A stretch of DNA of 64,000 bases from PALSA-612 sp963765295. GTDB lineage: Bacteria; Actinomycetota; Thermoleophilia; Gaiellales; Gaiellaceae. Position numbers and translations under genes: made by a program. Positions 8,909 to 20,718 of this stretch are shown here, piece by piece. Location: NCBI GenBank assembly GCA_963765295.1, contig CAVXVO010000004.1, positions 496,001-560,000 of the forward strand. The letters are read 5' to 3'. Position 1 is the stretch's first letter, and every line of letters begins with the position of its first letter. The notes below the pieces were generated by a model. It was not told the origin of the DNA. It saw only the letters and a list, made by a program, of their open reading frames with translations, and did no database searches.

Positions 8909-9246
8909 GCGGCGTCGAAGGTGACGACGAGCCGCGCGATCCGGTCGCCCGCACGCGTGAGCCGCAGGTCGCCCGCCGCACGGCCCTCGTCGCGCAGCCA
9001 TGCGTAGCGCGCCAGCACCTCGTCGCCTGCCTCAGCCGCGTCGAGCACCTCGATCTCGTCGTCGGGCGGCCGGTCGCGATAGGCGGCCGCGATCGCGTCG
9101 TACCCGTGGAACGGCCCGACGGGGACGCCCTCGAAGGCGAGCTCCGCGTCGTCCGCGAACAGCTCCAGCATCGGCCCGAAGTCGCCTGAGCGCACGCCCG
9201 CGTTGAAGCGCTCGAGGTGCTCGGCGAGGAGCTCGAGACCGGTCAC
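8905..9246 (-). CDS. SnoaL/NTF2-like domain protein
   Basis: A 113-residue single-domain protein with the SnoaL-like pattern: LLAEHLERFNAG at the start, then FADDAELAFEG and GYDAIAAAYRDRP. This alpha+beta-barrel fold binds small molecules in enzymes such as ketosteroid isomerases, but the catalytic residues are not diagnostic here. I chose the GTG at 9246 because the domain begins there; the open frame extends to 9615 but the extra sequence is low-complexity and covers the opposite gene. Its stop overlaps the fdhA start by four bases (GTGA), so it may be co-translated with fdhA; a functional link to formate oxidation is unproven. Confidence 0.7.
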   Translation of the reverse strand: MTGLELLAEHLERFNAGVRSGDFGPMLELFADDAELAFEGVPVGPFHGYDAIAAAYRDRPPDDEIEVLDAAEAGDEVLARYAWLRDEGRAAGDLRLTRAGDRIARLVVTFDAA

Positions 9247-9312
9247 GTCCAGGACGCTAACGCACCCGTTCGAGGCATCCGCCGACGAGGATTCCCGGCC
9301 GATGCCGGAACC

Positions 9313-9996
9313 ATGAGGCTCAGCTTGCTGGCAGCCGTCGCCGTCACGGCCGCAGTTCTCGCCGCCGCGGTCGGCGCCGCGCCCACACCGCTCTCGCCCG
9401 CTCCGGGCAGCTCGACGACCGCGACCCATCCGACGTTCCGCTGGCGCGTCGCCGTGCCGGAGGTGTCCGACTCGATCACGATCGCCAAGTCGCCGAAGCT
9501 GGCCGCCAACGGCGAGTTCGTCACGGCCGATCTCGTCGACGAGGACGATCTCCAGCCGGATGCCACGAGCTGGTCGCCGATCAGGCCGCTCCCCGCCGGG
9601 ACGTACTTCTGGCACGTGGGCTCGGTGGACACGACGCCCGGCGCGGCGCCCGGCGACCTCTTCACGCCGGTTGCGAAGCTCACGATCCGGGGAGCCGTCA
9701 CGGTGCAGTCACTGAAGCTGCAATGGGCAGGCCGGCAGTTCCTGGCGTTGCTCGGCGTGAAGGCGAACGTGAATCACGTCACGGTTGACATCCGCCTCTT
9801 CAGCGGCACCCACCTCATCGGGTCACACAAGGCGACGACCGGCAACCTCAACCTCGACCAGCCGACGACGGACCAGTCCGTGTTCACGGTTCCCCCGAAC
9901 GTCAAGCGCGGGACGAAGCTCCGCCTCGTCGTCAAGCTGACGGCCAAGGGCGCCACGGCAACCGCTGCGCTGGTCAAGAACCTCAGCGCGCCGTAA
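9313..9996 (+). CDS. Secreted protein of unknown function
   Basis: A 227-residue protein starting with a clear signal peptide (MRLSLLAAVAVTAAVLAAAV, cleavage likely after GAAP). The mature part has a fibronectin-like segment (SPAPGSSTTATHPTFRWRV, then AGTYFWHVGSVD) followed by a second beta-rich domain near residues 130-227. This resembles extracellular modules that present a type III-like fold, but no enzyme motif is visible. ATG at 9313 was preferred over the upstream in-frame position because it gives the signal peptide. It diverges from the SnoaL gene and stands alone before acnA. Confidence 0.65.
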   Translation: MRLSLLAAVAVTAAVLAAAVGAAPTPLSPAPGSSTTATHPTFRWRVAVPEVSDSITIAKSPKLAANGEFVTADLVDEDDLQPDATSWSPIRPLPAGTYFWHVGSVDTTPGAAPGDLFTPVAKLTIRGAVTVQSLKLQWAGRQFLALLGVKANVNHVTVDIRLFSGTHLIGSHKATTGNLNLDQPTTDQSVFTVPPNVKRGTKLRLVVKLTAKGATATAALVKNLSAP

Positions 9997-10046
9997 CGCC
10001 CACCGCAGCGTCCGGCTGCGCACCGTCGTTCTGATTGAATCGAGGC

Positions 10047-12799
<2,753 letters not shown>

Positions 12800-12803
<4 letters not shown>

Positions 12804-13534
12804 CCGAGCGCGTCCTCACCTGGGAGGGCTGCCTCAACGTCCGCGATCTGGGCGGGCATCCGACCGCGGAGGGCGGCGAGACGAGCTTCGGCGCCGTCGT
12901 TCGGGCCGACAGCGTGCAGCACCTGACAGCGGCGGGACGGCGTGCGCTCGTCGAGTACGGCGTGCGCACGGTCGTCGACCTGCGCCGCCACGACGAGCGC
13001 ACCCGCGACGTGCCGCTCGAGCCGCCGGTCGACGTCGTCCACGTCCCCCTCGACGACTGGCACCAGCAGGAGATCCACAGCCTCTGGCGCAGCGAAGGCG
13101 ACGACGAGGCGGGCGTCCGTGCCGCGTACCGGATGATGACCGAGACGCTGGCACCGAACTTCGCCCGCGCGATCGAGGTCGTCGCCGACGCGCCCCCGGG
13201 AGGCGTGGTCGTCCACTGCTACGCCGGGAAGGACAGGACCGGTCTCACGTGCGCGATGCTCCTGCGGCTCGCGGGCGTCGGGATCGACGACATCGCCGCC
13301 GACTACGGCCTCTCGGGCGACAACATCCGCACGCTGATCGAGCCGTGGGCGGACGCCGCGCCCGACGAGCGCGAGCGAGCACTGCGGCTGCGCATCGGGT
13401 CCTCCCCGCCGCAGGTGATGACGGACGTCCTCACGGCGCTCGAGGAGCGTCACGGCGACGTGCGCGGCTACCTCCTCGCCGCCGGCGCGGACCCGGCCGC
13501 GCTCGACCGCGCCCGCGAGCGGCTCCTCGGATGA
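12800..13534 (+). CDS. Tyrosine-protein phosphatase (IphP-like), probable CTG start
   Basis: A protein of up to 244 residues with the PTP loop HCYAGKDRTG (Cys140, Arg146) and, near the N-terminus, the NVRDLGG motif shared by IphP-like tyrosine/serine phosphatases. The first ATG/GTG/TTG in frame is GTG at 12914, but starting there would delete NVRDLGG. The only plausible start that keeps it is CTG at 12800, which overlaps the acnA TGA as CTGA, the same geometry as the ATGA and GTGA junctions elsewhere. A base-calling error in a GTG is the alternative. The 3' end overlaps the next gene (ATGA). Confidence 0.8.
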
Positions 13535-14067
13535 CCCGTCCGCCGCTGCTCGTCGTCGTGACGGGTATGCCGGCGGCCGGGAAGACGACCCTCGCGCGAG
13601 AGCTCGCCGGCAGGCTGGAGCTGCCGCTGGTCGAGAAGGACGAGCTCAAGGAGACGCTGTTCGACACGCTCGGCGTCGGCGACGTCGAGTGGTCGCAACG
13701 GCTCGGCGGCGCCGTCTATCCGCTCGTCTTCCTGTTCGTGCGGCGCGTGCTCGCCGCCGGGCGCTCGGTGATCGCCGAGGCGAACTTCTTCCGCGGCGAC
13801 CAGGAGTGTCACTTCGCGGCGCTGCCGGCACACCGGCTCGTGCAGATCCATTGCTACGCCCCGCTGGAGGTCCTGCTCGAACGCTACGCAAACCGCCCCG
13901 ACCGCCACCCCGGCCATCTCACAGGCCTGCGCGTCGACGAGCTCGCCGAGCGATACGAGTCCGGCCGAAACGGGCCACTCGAGCTCGACGGCGAGCTGAT
14001 CGAGCTGGACACGAGCCGGCCGTTCGACGCCGAGACGCTCGCTGCGACGCTGCGCGCGTCGCTCTAG
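13531..14067 (+). CDS. P-loop kinase-like ATPase
   Basis: A 178-residue protein with a Walker A motif GMPAAGKTT near residue 12 and an acidic segment LVEKDELKETLFD as in small-molecule kinases of the AAA/zeta-toxin-like group. The pattern RYANRPDRHPGH near residue 112 is the lid-like arginine segment. It likely phosphorylates a small substrate with ATP; which one is unknown. ATG at 13531 overlaps the phosphatase stop by four bases, so the two are co-translated. It ends with a four-base convergent overlap with the P-type ATPase gene. Confidence 0.72.
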   Translation: MTRPPLLVVVTGMPAAGKTTLARELAGRLELPLVEKDELKETLFDTLGVGDVEWSQRLGGAVYPLVFLFVRRVLAAGRSVIAEANFFRGDQECHFAALPAHRLVQIHCYAPLEVLLERYANRPDRHPGHLTGLRVDELAERYESGRNGPLELDGELIELDTSRPFDAETLAATLRASL

Positions 14068-16445
14068 GCGCTCGCGCTTCCCCAACGGGCCACGGCCCAG
14101 CCGGGAATGAAGCGGTCGTCCGTCCCGATCAGGCCCCCGATCGCAAGCGCGGCGCCGGCTGCGATCGCAAGCCAGGCGAGCGGGCTCGGAATCGCGAGCG
14201 CGTAGAAGTTCCTCGCGAACGGCGTGATCAGGACGAGGGCATACACGCCTCCGAGCACCGCGCAGAGCGCCCCCACCCAGGCGCCGCGGCGCGCCGTCGT
14301 CGACTCGAGCGCGAGGATCAGGTACAGGCCGACGATCAGCAGGACGGTGGCGGCGACGGTTCGCGACTCGTCGAGCGGCCGGTCGAGCACGTCAATGACG
14401 AACGTGTAGCTCGACAGGACGCCCAGGCCGGCGGCGGTGCCGGCCGGGATGGCGAAGCGTGCGATGTCCCGCAGGAAGCCTTTGATCCGGAACTCCCCGG
14501 CGCTCGGGGCGAGGGCGAGGAAGAAGGCCGGGATGCCGATCGCGAGCGAGGCGACCAGCGACAGGTGCCGCGGCAGCAGCGGATAGGCGGTCGGTGTCAG
14601 GCCGATCGAGACCACGAGGAAGACCGCGAACGCCGACTTGGTGATGAAGAGCTTCGTGACACGCGTGAGGTTGCGCAGGACCTTCCGGCCTTCGACGACC
14701 ATGTCCGGCACCGAGCCGAAGTCGTCGCGGACGAGCACGAGGTCGGCGACGCTCCTCGCCATCTGCGAACCCGTACCCTGCGCGATGCCGAGCCTGGACG
14801 CCTTCAGGGCGGGGACGTCGTTGACGCCGTCGCCGATCATTGCCACGTACTTCCCGGCCGCCGTGAGCGCCTCGACCACGCTCTTCTTGCCCTCCGGCGA
14901 GATCCGACCGATGACCGATGTCTCGAGCACGGCCTTCGCGAGTGCGGCTCGGCTCGTCGGGAGGTCTGAGCCGTCCAGCGGTGGACCCTTCTCCGGCACA
15001 CCCGCGTCGCGGGCGATCGCCGCCACCGTCTCGGGCCGGTCGCCCGAGAGCACGCGCAGCTCGACGCCCTGGGCGAGCAGGTACTCGACTGTCTCCCGCG
15101 CATTCGGCCGCAGGCGCTCCCCGATCACGACGATCCCGAGCGGATGCAGGTCGGACGGCGGGCCCTCTTCGGCTCTGACGTCGCCGAGGTCGGTGGTCGT
15201 CGTGCCGATCGCGACCACGCGCCGGCCCTGTGCCGCTTCGGTCTCGGCGCGCTCCTTGAGCCCGTCGAGGGGGAAGAGCTCGGGCGCACCGAGGACGTAC
15301 CGGTCGTTCCCGAGCGCGACCGCGCTCCAGCGCCGGCTCGACGAGAACGGCACCTCGTCCGCCGGATGCTCGGCCGGCGCGGCGAATGCGGAGCGGATGG
15401 CATCGAGCGTCGACGTGCGGCTGGCGGCGCTCGCGCCGTAGCGACCGAGCGCGCGCTCCAACTCGTCCTTCATCACCCCCGGCGCCGGCACGTCCTCGAG
15501 TACCTTCGGCTCGGGCTCGGTGAGCGTGCCCGTCTTGTCCGTGCAGACCAGATCGACCGAGGCCAGCGACTCGAGTGCGTTCAGCTGCTGGACGAGCGCG
15601 CCACGGCGGGCGATGCGCAGCGCGGCGACGGCGAACGTCAGGCTGGTAAGCAGGATCAGGCCCTCTGGCACGAGCGTGACGACCGCGGCAACCGCGGTGG
15701 GCACGGCGTCACCGACCTTCGTGTGCCGGTGGTAGAGCGCGTAGCCGAGCACCAGGCCGAGCGGGACCATGATCGCGACGAGCGTGAGCAGGAGCTTGTT
15801 GAGCGCGCGCTCGAGCGGCGAGCGCGGGTGGCGAAACGACCGCGCCTCGCCGGCGATCTTCGACGCGTAGCTCTGGTCGCCGACCGCGGTCACCTCGAAC
15901 TCGCCGATCCCCTCGGCGACGAACGACCCCGAGCGAACGTCATCGCCGGGCGCGCGCAAGACCGGCCGCGACTCGCCGGTGAGGATCGATTCGTCGATCT
16001 GAAGGCCGGTGGCGGTCTCGATCCGCCCGTCCGCGACGATCTGGTCGCCGGCCTGGACGCGGAGCAGGTCGCCGACGACGACGTTGTCGACGCTCACCTG
16101 CCGCGCCGCGCTGTCCCTGACGACGGTCGCCGTCGGAGCCACGAGCGCGGCCAGCTGGTCCAGCGCCTTCTTGGCCCGTACCTCCTGGACGATCCCGATG
16201 GCGGAGTTGAAGAAGAGGATCCCGAGAAACAGTGAGTCCTGCCACTCGCCGAACGCGATCGTCACCGCGCCGGCCACGGCCAGGATCAAGTTGAAGATCG
16301 TGAAGACGTTGGCCCGGACGATGCTCGCGTACGAGCGGCTCGTCGCCGGGGGCCGCTGGGGACCCCGCGCCTGGAGACGCCGCGTTGCCTCGGCCTCGGT
16401 CAGCCCGCTCGGCGGCCGCGCCGCCGCCGTCGTCGCGGTCGCCAT
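14064..16445 (-). CDS. Cation-transporting P-type ATPase (CtpE-like)
   Basis: A 793-residue P-type ATPase. The phosphorylated Asp303 lies in CTDKTGTLTE; the actuator motif is LTGESRPV; the hinge is GDGVNDVPALKASRLGIAQG. Helix M4 carries VPEGLILLTS rather than a CPC heavy-metal motif, and the protein lacks an HMA domain. This combination resembles the mycobacterial CtpE calcium ATPase. Six or more helices follow in the C-terminal third. Substrate assignment to Ca2+ is by resemblance only. The ATG at 16445 is preceded by a TAGGTT box at six bases. It diverges from the SufR-like regulator gene. Confidence 0.88.
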   Translation of the reverse strand: MATATTAAARPPSGLTEAEATRRLQARGPQRPPATSRSYASIVRANVFTIFNLILAVAGAVTIAFGEWQDSLFLGILFFNSAIGIVQEVRAKKALDQLAALVAPTATVVRDSAARQVSVDNVVVGDLLRVQAGDQIVADGRIETATGLQIDESILTGESRPVLRAPGDDVRSGSFVAEGIGEFEVTAVGDQSYASKIAGEARSFRHPRSPLERALNKLLLTLVAIMVPLGLVLGYALYHRHTKVGDAVPTAVAAVVTLVPEGLILLTSLTFAVAALRIARRGALVQQLNALESLASVDLVCTDKTGTLTEPEPKVLEDVPAPGVMKDELERALGRYGASAASRTSTLDAIRSAFAAPAEHPADEVPFSSSRRWSAVALGNDRYVLGAPELFPLDGLKERAETEAAQGRRVVAIGTTTTDLGDVRAEEGPPSDLHPLGIVVIGERLRPNARETVEYLLAQGVELRVLSGDRPETVAAIARDAGVPEKGPPLDGSDLPTSRAALAKAVLETSVIGRISPEGKKSVVEALTAAGKYVAMIGDGVNDVPALKASRLGIAQGTGSQMARSVADLVLVRDDFGSVPDMVVEGRKVLRNLTRVTKLFITKSAFAVFLVVSIGLTPTAYPLLPRHLSLVASLAIGIPAFFLALAPSAGEFRIKGFLRDIARFAIPAGTAAGLGVLSSYTFVIDVLDRPLDESRTVAATVLLIVGLYLILALESTTARRGAWVGALCAVLGGVYALVLITPFARNFYALAIPSPLAWLAIAAGAALAIGGLIGTDDRFIPGWAVARWGSASA

Positions 16446-16451
16446 CGGGAG

Positions 16452-16457
16452 AACCTA
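16452..16457 (-). promoter_or_regulatory. Putative -10 box of the P-type ATPase gene
   Basis: TAGGTT on the minus strand, six bases before the ATG at 16445, with no ribosome binding site between. Confidence 0.4.
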
Positions 16458-16497
16458 CCCCGATTCGGGCTCAGGAGCGAGCCTGGCGTAGCCGACG

Positions 16498-16519
16498 GTG
16501 CCTGGCACGTGCCTGGCAC
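16498..16519. repeat. Two tandem copies of an 11-bp palindrome
   Basis: GTGCCTGGCAC occurs twice back to back. Each copy is itself a perfect odd-centred palindrome (GTGCC-T-GGCAC). The pair sits between the divergent starts at 16445 and 16553, about 20 bases upstream of the regulator's -10 box, a position suited to an operator bound by two dimers. Confidence 0.7.
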
Positions 16520-16539
16520 CGATTCGTTCTAAAGCGTGC

Positions 16540-16545
16540 TAGAGT
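16540..16545 (+). promoter_or_regulatory. Putative -10 box of the SufR-like regulator gene
   Basis: TAGAGT followed by seven bases and the GTG at 16553. No ribosome binding site is visible. Confidence 0.4.
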
Positions 16546-16552
16546 GTTTTTA

Positions 16553-17269
16553 GTGACCAGCCTCTCGGCCATCGCCCAGCCGGAGCTGCGAGAGATCGTC
16601 CTGTTCGCACGCTCGCAGGCCCGGCCGGTGAGCGCGGACGACGTCGCGGCGCACTTCCGGATCCACCGCACGGTCGCGCGAGCGCGGCTCGAGCGAATTG
16701 CCGCCGCCGGACTGCTCACCGTCTCGTTCGCGCGCCGGTCGGGCCGGACCGGGCCCGGGGCGGGACGGCCCAGCAAGCTGTACGCCGTGCCGCCCGAGAC
16801 GAGCGCGATCGAGTTCCCGGCGCGGCGCTACGACCGACTGCTCGCGCACCTGCTCGACGCCGTGCCCTCGGAGGGGCGCGAGATCGCCCTTGCCGAGGCC
16901 GGTGTCGCGTACGCCGGCGACCTCGCCGAGAGCGCCGCCCTCGGCCGCACTCGGGGCATCCGCTCGGCCGCCGAACGCGCATGCGCGGCGCTGGGCAAGC
17001 TCGGTTTCCAGGCCTCCGTGACCGAGTCCACCGAGGACAGCGTCACGATCACGACGCCGACCTGCCCGCTGCGACCGCTCGTCGTCGCGAATCGCGGAGC
17101 CGCCTCCGTCGACCGCGGCATGTGGATGGGGCTGGTCGCCGCCTACCTCCCGCGAAGCCGACCGTGCAGCGTGACGTGCGAGCCGCAAGGATGTCTCGAC
17201 GGCCACGCGTCCTGCCGCGTCCTGCTCACGTTCGGGACCGACAGTCCAAATACCGACCGACACTCGTAA
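16553..17269 (+). CDS. SufR/COG2345-like transcriptional regulator
   Basis: A 238-residue DNA-binding protein. Residues 10-60 form a winged helix (VSADDVAAHFRIHRTVARARL), followed by a basic wing RRSGRTGPGAGRPSKLY. The C-terminal half has cysteines in TCPLRPLV, CSVTC and CLDGHASC, in the arrangement of SufR-type regulators that bind an Fe-S cluster. The cluster is inferred, not shown. A role in sensing iron-sulfur or redox state would fit its place upstream of an FAD reductase and, further on, a Fe-S formate dehydrogenase subunit. Start GTG at 16553 follows a -10-like box; GTG at 16544 is an alternative. Confidence 0.75.
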   Translation: MTSLSAIAQPELREIVLFARSQARPVSADDVAAHFRIHRTVARARLERIAAAGLLTVSFARRSGRTGPGAGRPSKLYAVPPETSAIEFPARRYDRLLAHLLDAVPSEGREIALAEAGVAYAGDLAESAALGRTRGIRSAAERACAALGKLGFQASVTESTEDSVTITTPTCPLRPLVVANRGAASVDRGMWMGLVAAYLPRSRPCSVTCEPQGCLDGHASCRVLLTFGTDSPNTDRHS

Positions 17270-17293
17270 GAAGCGATCGAGGAAGGAGACATC

Positions 17294-18436
17294 GTGAGCT
17301 CGTACCGCTACCTGATCGTCGGAGGAGGCATGACCGCCGATGCCGCGTGCCGGGGGATCCGCGAGCACGACGCCGGCGGCTCGATCGGACTCGTCGGCGC
17401 GGAGGGCCACCCGCCCTACGACCGGCCGCCGCTCACGAAGGCGCTCTGGCAGGGCAAGGACGAGAGCACGATCTGGCGTGGCACCGACGAGCTCGGCGTC
17501 GACCTTCGGCTCGGACGCCGGATCGTCTCGCTCGACCTCGACGCGCACAGCGCAACCGACGACCAGGGCGACGAGTACGGCTACGAGCGTCTCCTGCTCG
17601 CGACCGGCGGCCGCCCGCGGCAGCTCGCCGGCGTGGACGACGCCGTCTACTTCCGTACGTTCGACGACTACCAGCGCCTGCGGGAGCTCTCGAGCGACGG
17701 CGGCCGCTTCGTCGTCGTCGGCGGCGGCTTCATCGGCTCGGAGATCGCCGCGGCGCTGCAGTCGACCGGCGCGGCTGTGACGATGCTCTTCCCGGACGAC
17801 GGGATCTGCGCCCGCCTCTTCCCCGCCGCGCTCTCGAGCTTCGTCACGGACTACTACGGGGAGCAGGGCGTCGAGGTGCTGACCGGAGAGCGCGTCGCCG
17901 CGGGCGACCCCCGGCTCGAGGGTGCGAAGGCCGTCGTCGCAGGGCTCGGCATCGAGCCCGACACGGCGCTCGCAGCGCAGTCCGGTCTCCCGGTCGACAA
18001 CGGCATCCTCGTCGACGACCACGGCCGTGTCGGCGGACGCGACGACGTCTTCGCCGCGGGTGACGTCGCACGCTTCCCCGTCCCCGCCCTCGGCACCCAT
18101 ATGCGCGTCGAGCACGAGGACCACGCCCGCACCCACGGACACTCGGTCGGCGCCAACATGGCCGGTGCGGACACGCCTTACGACCATCTGCCCTTCTTCT
18201 ACTCGGACCTGTTCGATCTCGGCTACGAGGCCGTCGGCGAGGTCGACTCGCGCCATGCGACGGTCGAGCACTGGAAGGAGCCGGGCCGCGAGGGCGTTGT
18301 GGCGTACGTGAACGACAGGCAGCAGCCGCGTGGATTCCTGCTCTGGAACGTCTGGGGGAAGGTGGACGCCGCGCGCGACCTGATCCGCGCCGGGCAACCG
18401 GTCGACGAGTCGACCGTGAAGGAGCTCGCAGGATAG
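17294..18436 (+). CDS. FAD/NAD(P)-dependent oxidoreductase (ferredoxin reductase type)
   Basis: A 380-residue flavoprotein with the FAD dinucleotide motif IVGGGMTADAA at the N-terminus, PPYDRPPLTKALW near residue 40, the NAD(P)H motif VVVGGGFIGSEIAAAL near residue 142, and FAAGDVARFP near residue 256. This is the rubredoxin/ferredoxin reductase fold that moves electrons from NAD(P)H to a small carrier. No ferredoxin gene is adjacent. The start GTG at 17294 has a strong GGAAGGAG ribosome binding site. The stop overlaps the next gene by one base (TAGTG). Confidence 0.87.
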   Translation: MSSYRYLIVGGGMTADAACRGIREHDAGGSIGLVGAEGHPPYDRPPLTKALWQGKDESTIWRGTDELGVDLRLGRRIVSLDLDAHSATDDQGDEYGYERLLLATGGRPRQLAGVDDAVYFRTFDDYQRLRELSSDGGRFVVVGGGFIGSEIAAALQSTGAAVTMLFPDDGICARLFPAALSSFVTDYYGEQGVEVLTGERVAAGDPRLEGAKAVVAGLGIEPDTALAAQSGLPVDNGILVDDHGRVGGRDDVFAAGDVARFPVPALGTHMRVEHEDHARTHGHSVGANMAGADTPYDHLPFFYSDLFDLGYEAVGEVDSRHATVEHWKEPGREGVVAYVNDRQQPRGFLLWNVWGKVDAARDLIRAGQPVDESTVKELAG

Positions 18437-19254
18437 TGAGCGTCGCCGCCCAGTACGACCTCTTCCAGCGGTCGATCAAGCACCGGCCGGGAACCGAGCT
18501 CCTGTGCGAGTACGTCTTCCGGCCGGCCGCGCAGCTCGTCGTGGTCGCGCTTCGCCCGCTCCGCGTGGCGCCGCCCGCGGTCGTACTCGCCAACGCGGCC
18601 TGCGGCCTCGCCGCCGCCGCGACGATCGCGCGCGGCAACCTGATCGCGGGTGCGCTGCTGCTGCAGGCGAAGACGCTGCTCGACAACGCGGACGGCCAGC
18701 TCGCCCGCGCCACCGGCCGAGTGTCCGTCCTCGGCCGCTATCTCGACTCGGAGTCGGACCTGCTCGTGAACGCCGCCGTCTTCGCCGCGCTCGGGTCTGC
18801 GACGGGTGAGCCGTTCCTCGCTCTCGCCGCGTTCGTCGTGCTCACGATCGTCCTCAGCCTCGACTTCGACCTGGAGCGGCTGTACCGGCGCGAGCGCGGC
18901 GACGAGCGGGATCCGGCGCCGCCCGCAACCGCTGGGCTCGCGCGGGTCCTCGCACGCGTCTACGCAGTGGTCTACGGGACGCAGGACCGGCTGATCGAGT
19001 CGTTCGTCGAGTGGCGCCTCCGAGGCGCGACGCCGGCAGAGCGGCTCGCCTACCACGACCGCGCCACGCTTCGGATCCTGGCCAACTTCGGGCTCTCGAC
19101 CCAGCTCGCCGTCCTCGGCGTCTGCCTGGCGATCGGGCGCCCCGCGATCTACCTGTACGTCGTCCTCGCCTGCGGTGTCGCGATCGTGCCGCTCTTTCTG
19201 CGGAGAGAGCTGCTCGCGCACCGGGCCGGACGCATGTCCACCACGAGGAGGTAA
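18436..19254 (+). CDS. CDP-alcohol phosphatidyltransferase family protein
   Basis: A 272-residue membrane enzyme with the catalytic signature DNADGQLARATG followed by GRYLDSESD near residues 79-100, i.e. DG-x2-AR-x8-G-x3-D-x3-D, which binds the metal ions and the CDP group. Hydrophobic helices lie near residues 45-75, 105-140 and 205-250. The family makes phospholipids by joining a CDP-alcohol to a second alcohol; the acceptor here is unknown. It is translationally coupled to the oxidoreductase before it. Confidence 0.82.
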   Translation: MSVAAQYDLFQRSIKHRPGTELLCEYVFRPAAQLVVVALRPLRVAPPAVVLANAACGLAAAATIARGNLIAGALLLQAKTLLDNADGQLARATGRVSVLGRYLDSESDLLVNAAVFAALGSATGEPFLALAAFVVLTIVLSLDFDLERLYRRERGDERDPAPPATAGLARVLARVYAVVYGTQDRLIESFVEWRLRGATPAERLAYHDRATLRILANFGLSTQLAVLGVCLAIGRPAIYLYVVLACGVAIVPLFLRRELLAHRAGRMSTTRR

Positions 19255-19257
19255 CGA

Positions 19258-19909
19258 GTGCAGAGCGAGAACGTCGTCGATCTTCGAGCAGCCCTCTCGC
19301 ACCGGGCCGAGCCGGCGCCGCGCGAGATCGGCCCCGACGACTGGCAGCGCTACGAGCAGTACATGGAGGAGATCTTCGCCGCGCTCGGCATGGCGGTGGA
19401 CACGCCCGGCACCCGCGAGACGCCGGCGCGGTTCCTGCGGGCGCTCCACGACGCGACGGCCGGCTACGACGGCGACCCGAAGCTGCTGACGGCGTTCCCG
19501 GCCGAGGGCCGCGGCGGACCGGACAGCCTGGTCAGCCAGGTGGTCGAGGGGCCGATCTCCTTCCACTGCCTCTGCGAGCATCACGCGCTGCCGTTCTTCG
19601 GCGAGGCCCATGTCGCCTACGTACCGCGCAACGAGATCATCGGCATCTCCAAGCTGACCCGGCTGGTCCAGCTCTACGCCCGGCGCTTCACGGTGCAGGA
19701 ACGCCTCGGCGAGCAGATCGCCGACTCGTTCGGTGGATCTGATCGACCCGCACGGCGTCGCCGTCCACCTCGAGGCTGCGCATCTCTGCACGCAGATGCG
19801 CGGTGTGCGGGAGGAGAACTCGCGCACCGTGACGACGTTCTGGCGCGGCGGCTATACCGACGACCAGGCGCTGCGGCAGGACTTCCTCGCGCTCATCCGC
19901 CGCTCGTGA
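19258..19909 (+). CDS. folE: GTP cyclohydrolase I, frame interrupted near 19731
   Basis: FolE converts GTP to dihydroneopterin triphosphate. The first frame gives the N-terminal part with the zinc site CEHHALPFFG and continues to EQIADS; the frame then changes by one base near 19726-19733 and resumes as VDLIDPHGVAVHLEAAHLC, with the second zinc cysteine, and TTFWRGGYTDD, ending at the TGA 19907-19909. Both parts are well conserved, so a single-base insertion, probably a sequence error, is the simplest explanation; true inactivation cannot be excluded. GTG at 19258 follows the CDP-alcohol gene by three bases. Its stop overlaps the next start (GTGA). Confidence 0.85.
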
Positions 19910-20718
19910 ACCCGCTCGAGCTTCTCTGGGAGGCGGACGGGCTCCCGTCCTTCGACCTTCCGGAGGAGCTCGAGCGGCTGTACGGTGGCGGGTTCGGCCT
20001 CGCGCGGCCGCTGCTCTTCGCCAACTTCGTCGAGACGCTCGACGGCGTGGTCGCGATCCGGTCGGAGCCGCGGACGAACCGGCTCGTAAGCGGCGACAGC
20101 GAGGCCGACCGCTTCGTGATGGGCCTGCTCAGGGCGTGCGCCGACTCGGTGCTGCTCGGCTCCGGCACGCTGCACGGCTCGCCGACCTCCGTCTGGACCC
20201 CGGAGCGGGCCTGCCCGGCAGGCGCCGACGCCTTCTCGGAGCTCCGGCAGCGCCTCGGCCTGGAGGCCGACCCCGAGCTCGCCGTGCTCACCGCGAGCGG
20301 CGCGATCGAGCCCGAGCACCCGGCGCTCGAGCGCGGCGCTGTCGTGCTGACGACGAAGGACGGTGCGGCCCGCTGCCGACCCAAGCTCCCCGGGGCGGTC
20401 GAGGTGGTCGTACTTGGCGGCGAGTCGTCCGTCGACCCGGCCGAGGCGGTCGGTGTCCTCAACGAGCGAGGGCGCCGCTCGATCCTGTCGGAGGCCGGGC
20501 CGCACGTCTTCGGCTCGCTGCTCGCCGCCGGCCTCGTCGACGAGCTGTTCCTGACGGTCTCGCCGCTCCTGGCCGGGCGCTCCCCGCTCGGCGAGCGGCT
20601 CGGCCTCGTCGAGGGCGAGGAGCTGCTCCCCGGCCGCGCCTCGCCGTCACGCCTGCTCGGGGTCCGACGCGACGGGGCACATCTCTTCCTGCGGTACGGG
20701 CTATCGTCCGGCGCGTGA
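19906..20718 (+). CDS. RibD C-terminal-domain (dihydrofolate-reductase-like) reductase
   Basis: A 270-residue protein matching the RibD reductase fold: NFVETLDGVVAIRSEPRTNR near residue 39, then SGDSEADRFVMGLLRACAD and LLGSGTL, and an NADPH-site-like SEAGPHVFGSLLAAGLVDEL near residue 193. Relatives reduce the ribose of pyrimidine intermediates in riboflavin synthesis. It lacks the deaminase domain, so it is a stand-alone reductase. Its place between folE and fdhB, with four-base overlaps at both ends, suggests pterin or flavin metabolism. The exact substrate is open. Confidence 0.8.
   Translation: MNPLELLWEADGLPSFDLPEELERLYGGGFGLARPLLFANFVETLDGVVAIRSEPRTNRLVSGDSEADRFVMGLLRACADSVLLGSGTLHGSPTSVWTPERACPAGADAFSELRQRLGLEADPELAVLTASGAIEPEHPALERGAVVLTTKDGAARCRPKLPGAVEVVVLGGESSVDPAEAVGVLNERGRRSILSEAGPHVFGSLLAAGLVDELFLTVSPLLAGRSPLGERLGLVEGEELLPGRASPSRLLGVRRDGAHLFLRYGLSSGA

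Noticed and set aside
6191..9001. fdhA as two genes or a pseudogene split by a stop
   Set aside because: Same frame on both sides, no indel, UGA followed by His at the known Sec site, and a SECIS-like hairpin directly after.
6263..9007. 914-codon plus-strand frame antisense to fdhA
   Set aside because: Composition is Arg/Val/Asp repeats without motifs, and it also reads through the Sec codon region because it is a mirror of fdhA.
19720..19740. Programmed frameshift in folE
   Set aside because: No slippery heptamer or downstream pseudoknot is visible, and similar one-base breaks occur in many unrelated genes of the window.
19258..20718. FolE-RibD fusion protein of 486 residues
   Set aside because: The joined frame skips the FolE C-terminal zinc cysteine, which is present in the +1 frame; a one-base error in folE explains the apparent fusion.
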